Below, in pieces: positions 11,527-23,801 of a stretch of 64,000 nt of DNA (position 1 is the stretch's first letter; each line of letters starts with the position of its first letter). The notes beneath the pieces are model-generated. The model searched no databases and was not told the origin of the DNA. It worked only from the letters and a program-made list of their open reading frames with translations. A program made the position numbers and the translations under genes. Origin of the DNA: Tubulanus polymorphus (Eukaryota; Nemertea; Palaeonemertea; Tubulaniformes; Tubulanidae); NCBI RefSeq assembly GCF_964204645.1, contig NC_134034.1, positions 6,689,414 through 6,753,413 on the forward strand, read 5' to 3'.

Positions 11527-11970
11527 AGGATCATCATCAGACAGTCGTCACGCTTTACTATATAAAATAACAAGGGATGAAACGCAGTTCAATTCGTGCC
11601 AGCCAGTAAGTTGGGACAGTCACGTGACAGTCGCGCTTCTTATTTGACTGAATGCAAACCCGAAGCATCTAAGATGGAAACTATGATACGAAAAATATTT
11701 GAGAATAACTTACATTAAAATGCATTTTTTTCTATGAATTACATATTTGATCATAATTTATTCTATATAAATTATTAATTTCATATGAATCATAATCTGA
11801 CAATTGATACCGGTCTGTGAATATGTTAACTTTTCATGTTAAAGTTTTAAATGTGATGACATCATCAGAATGTCACGTGACTGTCCCAACTTTCTGGCTG
11901 GCACATCTCTGAAGGCGTTTCATCCCTTGTTATTTTATATAGTAGCGTGACGACCGTCTGATAATGATCC
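11527..11970. mobile_element. Long-armed foldback MITE
   Basis: Arms of about 100 bp are inverted: 11527-11630 against 11871-11970. They share AGGATCATYATCAGAC, CTATATAAAATAACAAGGG and GTTGGGACAGTCACGTGAC. The arm order is the same on both sides and the middle is AT-rich, with no open frame. It abuts the LINE at about 11970, so one of the two probably inserted next to or into the other. Confidence 0.75.
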
Positions 11971-13800
11971 TGAGTTATAAACATTATTATTATATTATTA
12001 TTGTTACTCAACTTACTATTCTTTTTAATATTATCTTAGATAGTGGACGCTATCCCGAATCATGGAGCACTGGCTATATTGTTCCACTACACAAGGGTGG
12101 TTCAAACAATTCAGCAAATAATTACAGGGGCATAACCATCTTGTCGGTATTTGGCAAACTCTTCTCAATAATTTTGAATACTAGATTAACTTCATGGTGT
12201 GAGGCATACTCTGTTCTATCGGAGGCGCAAGCTGGCTTTAGGCCAACTTATAGTACAACGGACCAAATATTTGTAATGAATTCGGTTATAAATCACCTGT
12301 TAAACAAGAATTGCAAATTATACGCGGCCTTCATTGATTTTTCGAAGGCGTTTGATTCGGTTGACCGCTCGTTATTACTACAACAACTCTCTGTGAGTGG
12401 GATCTCGGGTAAAATATTATGTATTATCAAATCTATGTATATGTCCACAAAATCATGTGTAAGATATCAAAACCATTACTCTGATTATTTCATTTGTGAC
12501 ACAGGGGTCAGACAGGGTGAATGTCTATCACCTTTACTTTTTAGTCTCGTTATCAATGATATGGAAAGCTGTGTGAAATCCGGAAATTATGAGGGAATTT
12601 ATATGGGAACTCTGAAACTATTATTACTCTTATATGCTGATGACACGGTAGTGCTGGCAGATTCTCCTGACTCTCTTCAAGTGGCGCTCGATAATGTTTA
12701 TATCTATTGTGAAACCAAACATATTAAGATAAATTATGATAAAACAAAAATAGTTATATTTAGGAAATCTGCTAACGCTCGGTTATATAAATGGACAATT
12801 AACGGTCGAGTACTTGAATGAGTGAGTCATTTCAAATACCTAGGCTTGGTATTTCATTTTAATGGAAAATTTACTCAAACTATAGACTCGCTAGCAAATA
12901 ATGGAAAAGCAGCGTATTTCACATTTCGCAAATATCTTTTACGCTACCCAAACATAACAACACGCTTAGCACTCAAGTTCTTTAACGCCATGGTTGTACC
13001 GGTCTTAAACTATGGATGTCAAATATGGGGGTTTCAGGGAGAGAAGAAATTGGAGCGCATTGTTCTTAAATTCTATAAATCTCTACTGGGTGTAAAACAG
13101 ACCACACCGGACTTTTTTGTCTATGGGGAATTAGGTGAATATCCACTGTTTATTAACCAGCGACTACAGGTACTGAAATACTGGCTAAAGATCATTAAAA
13201 CAAAACCTGAAAAATTTTCAAAAAGAGTTTATGATTTCATGTTCACCGAATGTCAAGGTTCACTTCACATCAAAAGTTAGGGATCTGTTAAATAGCCTGG
13301 GATATGGCGAATTCTGGATTAATCAGAGGGTTGAAAACGAATTGTGGTTAATCCGTTCAGTCGAACAACGTATGAAAGATATTTATTGTCAAAATTGGTT
13401 TAATGCAATATCTACGTGTAATAAAGCGTTATACTATCGGGACTATAAAATGACTATCATGTATGAGCCATATCGGGACATGTCAAAATTTATCAGAACT
13501 ACTATAGCAAGATTTAGGTGTTCAAGTCATGATTTAAAAGTGGAGACTGGTAGATGGTCGAGACCTCCATTACCGTATGCTCACCGCACATGCTCCCGGT
13601 GTAATATTAATGCAGTTGAAGACGAATATCATATCGTTTTGATATGTCCCTTTTATGATAACCTTAGGTTAGAATATATCAACTCGAGATACTGGAACAA
13701 CCCAAATACAGCGAAATTTTCTATTCTAATGCGTAATAACAATGATTTTTCAAACCTTTCGAAATTCCTTAAGAAAGTTTATATACTCAGGCAACCTTAA
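11964..13800 (+). pseudogene. 5'-truncated non-LTR retrotransposon reverse transcriptase
   Basis: The protein covers the core of a non-LTR reverse transcriptase. Visible blocks are GFRPTYSTTDQIF, AAFIDFSKAFDSVD (palm motif A), GVRQGECLSPLLFSL (motif B) and LLLLYADDTVVL (YADD catalytic motif C) at about residue 225. Then comes the thumb (FKYLG, LNYGCQIWG) and a C-terminal CCHC-like knuckle (CSRCN...H...C) near 13595-13650. The frame is broken by a TGA at 12819-12821 and by a frameshift between 13231 and 13280. The endonuclease part is missing, which is the usual 5' truncation by incomplete target-primed reverse transcription. The 3' tail ends in an AATAAATACATATATA run near 13910. I cannot place the clade safely. 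Confidence 0.9.
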
Positions 13801-13936
13801 CTTATTATGTAATCCACATACATGTATCATTGTTTGTTCTATGTTATATTGTTTCCCGCCATTTATGCTTGTATATCGATTTTTGTCATAAAAGTTAATA
13901 ACTTTGGCAATAAATACATATATATATATATAGATA

Positions 13937-14180
13937 GTTCGCGAGTGTACGTTTGAAGAAGTCTCTTTCTGTTGTTTTAGTAATTCCTTCTGTGCATGAG
14001 AATACTACATGATCATTGTTGCCGCGCGTCCGCAAATTTTACAATTTGGATCAGTATTTATTTTGAAGCTAATATAGATAATAATTATCATAGAATGATG
14101 GCTCAACTAAAATTAATAAATCTACCTAAGAATTATGATGAGTTAGATATAAACAAAGATGATTTTATGAATTTATAAGA
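13937..14180 (-). pseudogene. Reverse-transcriptase C-terminal fragment, inverted and deleted copy
   Basis: Read on the minus strand this encodes the same DPNCKICGRAATN zinc-knuckle segment seen at 23530-23560, then jumps directly to GITKTTERDFFKRTLANY. About 100 bases present in the 23.5-kb copy are therefore deleted here. It is a fragment of a non-LTR-type protein tail. The long plus-strand frame over it is a shadow. Confidence 0.65.
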
Positions 14181-14218
14181 AAAAAATTAGAATAATTAAC
14201 CAAGAACAAAATCACTGA

Positions 14219-14626
<408 letters not shown>

Positions 14627-14700
14627 AGAGTAGCGGGACGTCTATCTAAAACCGATAAATGGGGTGTAATTTTAAAACCAATAAATGGGGTGTTTATCAT

Positions 14701-14843
14701 ATATATATCCCATAGTGTCAAATGTCCCTCTTCATGGTTTCGTACTGACGTCCCGCAACTAGTATCATATCGCATTTACGATATATATATGTCCCAAAGT
14801 ATCAAATGTCCCTTTTCATGATTTTATACTGACGTCCCGTAAC
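14701..14843. repeat. Two-copy repeat of about 62 bp
   Basis: Units at 14701-14760 and 14781-14843 share TCAAATGTCCC, TTCATG and ACTGACGTCCCG in the same order. No function can be read from them. Nothing coding is seen from 14844 to 15240. Confidence 0.7.
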
Positions 14844-15240
14844 TTGAACAATGACGCATTTGAAAACCATTGCCATATGAAAATCCCGTAGTATGTAGTC
14901 ATCGACTCCACCTAAATAAGTAGGTAGAGTCGAGTTGAATATCGATAGTACAGGTATATCACTTACTATCATCTCAATTTTGCATGAAATCACTCAGAGA
15001 TATGCGCTGTGCTGCTAGGACCAATTTAGACCATCCAAAATACGACGAGCAAAAATAAGACCTCAAAAATGTTTTACGTGAAACGCTTTCAACTTTGCAG
15101 AACATTCAATCATAGCTATCTCATGCATGTAGTACGTTCTTCGGTTGTGATTGTCGTTTTACTTATTCCTTAATTCGTACACTTCTTTTCTAGACATGAC
15201 GAGGGCGGGCGAATTTTTTGGTTATGAGCTTTTTTAAAAT

Positions 15241-15501
15241 AAAGTTGCATATCACCTTCTATATCTATTTTTAGAGTAGACCTTCATTAATAATCATGCT
15301 CAATCTAACTAAAACAAACACAAAAATTTTGATAGGTATTCATTTTATTTCATTCGCAATTCATTAATGTTACTCATTTTATTTTATTAGTAATTTAACA
15401 TGTTACTCATTTTATTTCATTCGTATTTTACATGCTACTCATTCTATTTCATTCGTAATTTTACGTTACTCATTTTATTTTATTCGCAATTTTACATGTT
15501 A
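15241..15501. repeat. Short tandem repeat TACTCATTTTATTTCATTCG
   Basis: Four or five imperfect copies of a 28-33-bp unit (TTACTCATTTTATTTCATTCG plus TAATTTTACATG) lie at about 15340-15500. One more copy lies on the far side of the adjacent element at 16774-16802, so the repeat was split by that insertion. Confidence 0.75.
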
Positions 15502-16773
15502 GGCCACACCAAAAGAAATCCCTGTTTCTCGGCCCAACCGACCCAATATTTCGTCGTTTCAAATAATCATTTTCAGAAAAAATGTAATTGCCTGCCGACC
15601 CTTTTTCAACATTTTGGGTGAAATAACTTTTTTCAAAAAATATATATGCAGCCGACCGACTACCAAATTCTCCATTCTTGTTAATTCTTGTAAACATTTT
15701 TTCTTTTTAATCAAATCGTGATGTCGGCACCGAGATCAACACCATAAAAATATTATATTGCATCGGATATAACAATTTGATTCTGGAAATGGTGCAGCCA
15801 TGCTCAGAGAACTTTGCTAATCGGACATCGATGGCGACCTTGGATTGTAAAATTCCAGGATTTCCGTGAAATATGTTCAAAATATATTGTATAGATTGTG
15901 CAATAGGTTTTATAGGTTGTATAATTGTACAAACACCTCAATTTCCTTTAATTATTGTAGTCTACTAGCTGTTAATCATGTTCCTGACTAAACATTTAGT
16001 CCAATAAAAATTATTTACGGCGATCTACCCCATTTTTCTATAGAAGAAAAAAGAATCCTAGAATGTCGCTGAAGACGACTGATGCCCCCACATCAGGTGA
16101 AACGCCTGAGTGTAAGATACACCCCAAGCGTATGTCGACCTATTTATACAGGCAGGAAATTTCACAAAGTTATCTTGTACCATTTATGAATAAGGAGCCC
16201 GGAAATTGAAAATACAAAACAGCTCTTCGTGACCTTGACCTTTGACCCTACAGAACACGAATGTAATCAAGTTACTCACGGTCTCTAGGAAAACCCATCC
16301 AAAAAAGTAACCAAATTAACTCAAATCGTCTAGAGATAGAGCCCGGAAATGAAAAATACATAACAGCTTCTAGTAACCATGACCTTTGACCAACAGGACC
16401 CGGAATCTATTCACTTACCCACGGTGTCTAGGATAACCAATCCATAGAATTTCATTAAGTTATCTTAAACCGTTTTTGAGTTAGAGCCCGGAAATGAAAT
16501 TTACAAAATGGCTTCCTGTGACATTGTCCTAAGACCTACATGACCCAAAATCTAATCAGTTACTAACCTCATATAGTACAACACAACTACATGTATAGAA
16601 TTGGAAGGAAATCTATCATAGGGTTAAGGTGCCAGGGCACGGAAACCACTGCGAACAGACGCCAAAGTGAATACAGTGCCACCACAACGCGTTGTGGGGC
16701 ATAAACATTCTCTACCTACCTACCCATTTTGGTGATTGCCCCGTCCGAGAAACAGGATTTCTTTGGTGTGGCC
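15502..16773. mobile_element. Non-autonomous PIF/Harbinger-like element with TTA target duplication
   Basis: The ends are inverted repeats: GGCCACACCAAAAGAAATCC at 15502 and the complement of GGATTTCTTTGGTGTGGCC ending at 16773, continuing through GTTTCTCGG. Both are flanked by TTA (15499-15501 and 16774-16776), the 3-bp TWA-type target duplication of PIF/Harbinger elements. The insertion splits the short repeat family seen on both sides. No transposase frame is present. The 1.27-kb body contains the ~145-bp tandem repeats at 16185-16570. Confidence 0.75.
16185..16570. repeat. Three tandem units of about 145 bp
   Basis: Each unit begins near GAGCCCGGAAATGAAAA, continues through AACAGCTTC and GTGACCTTGACCTTTGACC, and ends in TTACTCACGGTCTCTAGG. 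Starts are near 16195, 16340 and 16483, and the third unit is degenerate. They lie inside the Harbinger-like element. Confidence 0.7.
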
Positions 16774-17019
16774 TTACTCATTTTATTCGTAATTTTACAT
16801 GTACTTCTGGGGAAGCATTTGCTTTCCAGACAAATAATTATGTGTCCGAGTTCTCAACTGATTGACGCTTCTTCCATTTAATTTTTCTTTGAGCTCATTC
16901 AAAATGCAACCTGGCGGTGCTTTCCTCTTCTTGAGGTATGGCATTACAGCTTCAAAAAAACCTAATTTTCATCATCACTCCATCTACGCTTTACTATAAA
17001 GAAATATATGTGAAATAAT

Positions 17020-17790
17020 TCCAATCACCTAAAATGACCATGAAACTCAACACAAAGGAAACTAGGGGTCCAGATACACCATGCCTACTTGGAAAGGCTT
17101 TCAACAATCCAACCACCATTTCAATATTCAATTCCCCTGGTGACCGTATACAAAAACCAATGATCGTGAAACTCACCACAATCATAGAACATGTCAGCAG
17201 CTACAATTTTGCAATTGATCGTGATAACAATACATGCCTCAGTACCAATATAATATGGAAATACTAAAGGCGCTTTTATGAAATTGAATCTGATTCGGAT
17301 TAGCTAATAGATGTCTTTAGCCTGCAGTCGAAGAGGACGCCACTAATCGCCACTAACTTGCACCCCGAGCAAGTGAGTCGATTTAATAAATCAATTTACT
17401 TAACCGTTTCCATAAACGTGTTGATTTACCAAATCGGATTCACTAAACCGCGTGCCGTAAACGTGAAACTTAAATCGATTTACAAAGATTCAGTTTCGTA
17501 AAAGCGCCATAAGTTATTCTACTATTCAACGCCCCCTGGTGACCATATGCAAATCCCAATGACCTTGTAACTCACCTCTACCTCCACCTAGAACATGTCA
17601 TGAGCTACCACTTAACAATTGATTGTGGTGACAAAAAACGCTTAGATATTAATATAATATTGAAATTCTAAGTTAATGTATTATTCCAAACACCCTGGTG
17701 GCCATATACCAAAAACCAAAGACTTTGAACTCACCAAAATCATAGAACATGTCATGAGCTTCAACTTTGTAGTATTTTTGATCAGCCAAT
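17020..17790. repeat. Dispersed tandem units around a small MITE
   Basis: Units of about 150 bp at ~17115-17265, ~17515-17660 and ~17670-17790 share CCCCTGGTGACC, CAAAAACCAATGA, ACTCACC and ATAGAACATGTCA. The first and second are separated by a MITE at 17268-17509, whose ends are inverted (GGCGCTTTTATGAAATTGA against its near complement ending 17508). Confidence 0.7.
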
Positions 17791-17985
17791 TATCACGCAA
17801 TTGGCGGCCATTTTGGTATCATCAGTACTTATTCGTAGGGGGAAAAAACGTTTTTCCACATTATGTTGATACCTAAGCATATTTGGTTACCGCAATCAAT
17901 TACAAAGTTGAAGCTCATAAGTACTGATGACACCAAAATGGCCGCCAATTGCGTGATAATTGGCTGATCAAAAATACCTGTCTCA
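17765..17985. mobile_element. Foldback element with ~60-bp arms
   Basis: Position 17772 onward (GTATTTTTGATCAGCCAATT, then ATCACGCAATTGGCGGCC) is repeated inverted at 17918-17979. The outer sequence GAGCTTCAACTTTGTA is also inverted (TACAAAGTTGAAGCTC at about 17901). The spacer is only about 70 bp, so this is a near-perfect hairpin. Confidence 0.8.
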
Positions 17986-19440
17986 GCTACAGAACCCTAT
18001 CCATAGAATAGCCACCCAAATTTCAATGAAAAATGGCAAACCAGTAGGAAGCTACATGACTCCGAATTCAATATAAGGGCGCCTGTGATTAGCTCCACAT
18101 CCCAACAGGTGTTGAAAAACAGATTAGGCCACACTAAGTAATAGTAATACCCTAGTTTCTCATCCGATTTTTTCTGGAAAGTGACAAGGGCGGCCAATTA
18201 TATTTCTATTGTTATTCTTAAATAAAAACGTTGAAATAGAGACTTATGGAAAAGATGCGGGAGAGAATTTCTTTTTACCAGTGCGAAACGAATAGGCAAA
18301 AAACTTTATTGAGAATCCAAAGCTCCCTAAACCTATAAAATCAAACTATATCGTCTCATTTAATCGAGACTGAGACAATCATTTTCGCTATTTGCATCCT
18401 TCCTCGAAATGAAGTAAGATGAAGCAAACCCTGCCGGTTATATAGCTGACTAACATATTATATGTCTCTACCTCCAGCATCTGTTTTAGTATATGTTGGC
18501 ACAATAACTGTAAGGAAACAATATAATTTGTCTTTTATTTTTCTAAAATGAAAAACGTTACAGGAAACCAATAGGGCCCGATAGATTTTGTATGGACTCG
18601 GCAGCATCGTTCAATTCAATCACCGTTAACATCAACGGCCTGCACTAGTCAGTTGAATACGGCGCTCGAGGCGGACGATCGCCAAATCGCTGGCGACTAA
18701 ATCAAACATGTTGTCGCCCAGTGTGCCCCCGCTTTAAAGTCTTATCTTTACCGAGCGAGGATTAGTGCACGTGTCGCTCTGATGATTTTTTCCCACTTCA
18801 TGAACTATAAATAATACATCAGCTTGAACATATAAAGCTCTAACTAAGGTTTATATTCACGCGACAGGCCGGATGTTATTTTAAAATTAAATTCACACCT
18901 GCTTTTCGAAGGGACCCTGCCAGGATTTTATTTTTACAAATTTTTAGCATGATTTTTCCGACCCGGCAGCTGCGCAGAAACAAGGTATCGATTTTTTATA
19001 GTGTAAATCATGAAAAGTGAAAGGTTACAGAAGCTCGCTGCAGTCTCCCACGTAGGCTAATCATGGTTTATTAATCTAGTCCACTCACAGAAAAGAGTAA
19101 AACAAAGAAACGCCTACCGTTTAAGGTCTGGATCCTGAGTCTTTTAGTGAAGTCATCTGTCACGTACGCTTCCTCATCGACCTCTAAATTAACACAAATA
19201 CAGAACAACATTATTTAGTTGCTTGGAGGAACCAAACAAACGACATTGTTTGAACATACAAGGCCAAAGCATAGATGTTAAATTAATTTCTCGAAATTAA
19301 TTTATGAAGACTATGGGTCCAGGGACACCTTGCCCACTTGGGTCGCAGTTTGAAATGCTCAACAATCACTAAATTTGAACGCAATGGGCAAAAAAAAGAA
19401 CTAGGAAATCATTATTCAAATATCTTATATCAATATCATA
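17986..19440. other. Gene-free stretch
   Basis: I find no supported gene. A lone TTAGGCCACAC at 18124 resembles the end of the Harbinger-like element at 15502, but I found no partner end. Confidence 0.4.
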
Positions 19441-19672
19441 TTATTCACCTTCATCATCAGAGTCTAGCTCTGAACTTGAAGACTGATCTGAATGTTCCTC
19501 TGGCAAATAATCATGATCATCACCACTATCATCGTCAAGTTCGATACCAGAAAGGACATGAACACCCGATGAACCCTCAGAAAACGTCTCTGCACCATCG
19601 GATTCGCTGGGTTCTGATGTTGAATTTTCATTGTTGACGTCATTTCTGTCAGCTAACAAAACAAGGACAGGT
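19441..19672 (-). CDS. Acidic exon-like frame
   Basis: On the minus strand an acceptor-like TTGTTAG at about 19673-19679 is followed by an open frame to the TAA at 19441. The product is strongly acidic and Ser-rich (SEPSESDGAE, LDDDSGDDHDY, SSSSELDSDDEGE), a composition seen in disordered N- or C-termini of invertebrate and transposon proteins. It begins with the same CTGA(A/C)AG exon start that recurs in the tandem units at 20304-21150, in the same phase, so it may be the last exon of a gene whose upstream exon was amplified. No homology is recognised. Confidence 0.4.
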
Positions 19673-19674
19673 CA

Positions 19675-21160
19675 TGTGAAGTTCAGAAATAATTTTTGAA
19701 TAGTTAATTAAATAAATAAGCCCGAATCCTACCCGGGATTTCTTACAATAGGCATATGTTATGGCCCATAACAGGTGATTCTAGGACAATTGCCCCCGCC
19801 CTAAGTAAATTTTAACCCTAAAGTAGCACAGATACTAACTTCTGATAAATTAGACTAACCAACTTAGAACTAACTAAATTTAGACTAGCTAACTAACTTT
19901 AGCTAAACACTAAAACTGATTCCGATAATTTAGTCACTAATAATTGGACTAACTAAGTTTCCTTTGATATCGTAAGTGGATTATAATTACTTGAGGATTG
20001 ATTGTAAAGGTTTTGATCTGCTCAAGTAAACTAAAACTAATTTGAATGAATTTCTAAGTAAAGTTGTTGTTGGTTACATGAAGTATTTAGGTGATGTTAA
20101 TCCAGATTTAAAAGGATTTACTTTGGGCGGGGGCAATTGTCTGGGGACAATTGTCCTTGGGACAATTGTCCTAATAGGATAACAGGTATAGGTCCCGCCG
20201 TAGCATTATTTCTTACAATAGGCATATGTTATGGCCCATAACAGGTATATGTCCCGTAGCATATTTTACAGTGAGTAAGAAATAAAACTAGGATTCATCG
20301 TACCTGTTTCATGATCCGAACAATTAGCAGGCCTGTCGACATTACTTTCAGCTAAAAAACAAGGACAGATTACATAAAGTTGAGAAAATCGTTTTCAGAG
20401 ATTTAATATAATCTGTTTTCAATAATTTTTCAATAGTTAATTGAATAAATAAGCCCGAATCCTACCCGGCATTTCATACAATAGGCATATGTTATGGCCC
20501 ATTACAGGTATATGTCCCGTAGCATATTTTACAGTGAGTAAGAAATAAAACTAGGATATGTTGTACCTGTTCAATGATCCGAACAATTAGCAGGCCTGTC
20601 GACATTACTTTCAGCTAAATAACAAGGACAGATTACATAAAGTTGAGAAAATCGTTTTCAGAGATTTAATATAATCTGTTTTCAATAATTTTTCAATAGT
20701 TAATTGAATAAATAAGCCCGAATCCTACCCGGGATTTCATACAATAGGCATATGTTATGGCCCATTACAGGTATATGTCCCGTAGCATATTTTACAGTGA
20801 GTAAGAAATAAAACTAGGATATGTTGTACCTGTTCAATGATCCGAACAATTAGCAGGCCTGTCGACATTACTTTCAGCTAAAAAACAAGGACAGATTACA
20901 TAAAGTTGAGAAAATCGTTTTCAGAGATTTAATATAATTTGTTTTCAATAATTTTCCAATAGTTAATTGAATAAATAAGTCCGAATCCTACCCGGGATTT
21001 CTTACAATAGGCATGTTGTGGCCCATAACAGGTACAGGCCTATGTCCCGTAGCATTTTACAGTGAGTAAGAAATAAAACTAGGATATGTTGTACCTGTTT
21101 CATGGTCCAAACAATTGGCAAGGATGTCGACATCACTTTCAGCTAAAATTAAGGAAAGGT
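19675..21160. repeat. Tandem ~255-bp repeat array with exon-like cores and a nested MITE
   Basis: Four to five units of about 255-260 bp share GATCCGAACAATTAGCAGGC, TTTCAGCTAAA, AATAAGCCCGAATCCTACCC, CAATAGGCATATGTTATGGC and GTGAGTAAGAAATAAAACTA. On the minus strand each has a 48-bp block bounded by an AG acceptor and a GT donor (20304-20351, 20567-20614, and equivalents near 20830 and 21090). A MITE (19783-20172; ends AGGACAATTG plus CCCCCGCCC, inverted near 20128-20172) is inserted in the first unit. Confidence 0.8.
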
Positions 21161-23331
21161 CACATGAATAATGAAAGAAATAAACATTGTTGAAGCTGAG
21201 TGTCAAAAAATACATCATGGCTATTCCATATCATAAAGTAAGAAACAAAACGCTAAATTAAAAACAGGAAATATTCAAAATTTACAACTGGTTAGGGTAA
21301 CATTAACCAGAGTTACCCAATGACGGTTGTGGTCGGGACTCTCGTCGATACTTGCGGGCCGCGTCACGTCGGATAGTTTAAATACTTAATTTTTGTTAAA
21401 TATCCAAAATAATTACAAAGAATATTCACAAAATAATGTCAAATTAAATTTTATTTTTATTTCGTATTCCTCCGTAGTAACTGATAGGAAGACTGGATTC
21501 GAATCCCACAAAAACCACAGTGGGTCCGGGTATCGCTCCCGCTACTTTGACAGGTGAAGATGCTTAGGAGTCGTGAATTTTGTAGAATAACAAGTGCGTC
21601 GGTTTTACAGCATCGCTAAGGATCGAGTCCCGGAAAATTACGCGCGCGCACCCCGCATGTTAAAGACTAGAGTTCCGCGACATGCTTCCGAAATAATTAA
21701 CTCAAAATTTTTGCCGATCCTTGGGATAAAATGCGTTTTTTAACTTAATCGTTTTACGTACGTGTCTTGAACTCCCGTTTTTCTGCGTTATTTCCTTTTC
21801 TGTGTCGTGTAAAATTCATATACGCTTGTACTATCTATAATCCGTATTTAAAGTAGTTCCATTAATTCGATACCCATGCAACCCGTGGTTGGGAACAAAT
21901 TCCTAGGGAACAAATTCCTAGCGTAAAACACATAAAACTATTGAAGAGATTTAATGTGGATATCTGATGATCTTTTATTACATATACAGACAAATTTACT
22001 TATTAAGCCTTAAATCTGACTGTGCGCTTCACCAAGTTTTGACTATGACATTTTAGGCCTGAGGCCTATAGCTATGCTTTTATATTTGCATCTCATTTCG
22101 GTTCATCTCTATAAACAGAATCGTTCTCACGGCCGAGCCACGGCACGGTAGCAAACTCAAAATATTATAGTAATTGAATACAATTCAACAAGGATTTTGA
22201 CAAACAATCTAGATATTTCCAGGAAATTTTGCAGTTTTATTTGTTTACTTTTGCTTACCGGACAAACCAGGAAGTAATTAAATGCACTAAAATGTTAGGC
22301 CTAACTCAAAAATTGGAAAGTCGAAAATCGATGCAAAACCACATGAGAAAATATTCCTATTTCAAATTTCAAATTTCATGGCAAACCGGTAAGGGTAGGG
22401 TATAGAATTTATGGGGTTCTCTTTTCAACAATCTTGAAAAATATCACAAAATAGTTAAATAAAATAACGTTCGAATTTGGAGTTCTCGAGTAGGGTCTAC
22501 TAACAAAATGTGCTGTCTAGAAACATACAGCGACGTATAGATATGCGTGTTAGCTATATTGAAGGATTGCTAAAATTAGTTTTAAGTCACACGAATCGAA
22601 GAAAAGAGACTTCATTTTATGATCTAAATCTGGACTGCAGTCTAAAATGCATTAAAAACGATGGTTAATTTGGACTGCACAGTATCCAACTGGTCGTATC
22701 ATTATGCCCAATTTGAGGTACGTATGTGTTAAACCAATTAGGAGAAATACCATAAAAGATTGATATCACACGAGTCTCGTAGGGCTTAGACCTATGTCCA
22801 TTTATTTTCGTCTATCGATCTTTTTGGGATATTTAGGCCTCATTTATCGAACACATACCGGTACCTGATTTTGGTCTTGAGGACCATTGAATCTGCACAG
22901 TCCAGATAAATCAACGTTTTTGAACTCCGCAGTAGAGAACCAGGGGAACAGAGCCAGATGAATATTTTATGAAGGAATCCTTTAGTGTACCGTAGGTCTA
23001 CCATATTTGATGAAGTTTTATACACAGACTACCCTCAGAATACCCTTTTGACCTGCTGGTTACGACTACGAAGGCTAAAAAAATGCAGGCGTAATCTTTA
23101 CTAACATCCTTTTGACTCAATTACGATAAAGTGAATGATTATTCTAAATATCTACAACTAATAAAAGAAAAACAAGCTTATCTACCTGTTATTTGAAGAT
23201 TCCAACCACCAATTACGTGCTTGGAAGAGCGCTGGTTTGAAAATACCCATAATGCAACTCATAGTACTGCATTGATCCACTGTGGCGCTAGCGTACTGTT
23301 CAAATATATATATTTGTGTGTCAGACCAATA
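21161..23331. other. Gene-free stretch
   Basis: No supported gene. A 17-bp duplication (GGGAACAAATTCCTAG) lies at 21890-21918. Isolated B-box-like words (GATTCGAATCCC at 21492) are present without a tRNA fold. Confidence 0.4.
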
Positions 23332-23466
23332 CTATGGGTAAGCAACACGGCTGACATCATCAACGTTGACGTGGCTGTTTGGCGCTAAAATAAAATGTGG
23401 GACGGTGTGGGACGGTTTGTTTATATCTAACTCATCATAATTCTTAGGTAGATTTATTAATTTTAG

Positions 23467-23778
23467 TTGAGCCATCATTCTATGATAATTATTATCTATA
23501 TTAGCTTCAAAATAAATACTGATCCAAATTGTAAAATTTGCGGACGCGCGGCAACAAATGATCATGTAGTATTCTCATGCACAGAAGCACAGCAATTATA
23601 TTCATGGATACAACTAATCTTTCAACGCACTCTAAACACACCTATAAAAATCACTCAAGACATCTTCTACACAGGAATTACTAAAACAACAGAAAGAGAC
23701 TTCTTCAAACGCACACTTGCGAACTATCTTTTATTTCTCGAACAATCCATTTTGTACAAAAAAATTATTCCAATCTAG
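23467..23778 (+). pseudogene. Non-LTR-type reverse transcriptase C-terminal tail
   Basis: From about 23515 the frame reads a zinc knuckle DPNCKICGRAATNDHVVFSC (C-x2-C...H...C) followed by a helical tail rich in F, Y, L and T. This is the usual C-terminus of many LINE-type ORF2 proteins. The stop is at 23776-23778. The upstream part and all catalytic motifs are missing. An inverted relative with an internal deletion lies at 13937-14180. A long minus-strand frame over the same bases is a shadow. Confidence 0.6.
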
Positions 23779-23801
23779 AACAAGGCTCTGGCCCCGTCAA
23801 C

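Noticed and set aside
18120-18140. Second Harbinger-like end TTAGGCCACAC
   Set aside because: Only about 11 bases match, and no inverted partner or duplication was found.
20280-21160. CRISPR or large satellite of functional RNA
   Set aside because: The units are ~255 bp and repeat throughout their length, without a repeat/spacer division or a recognisable RNA fold.
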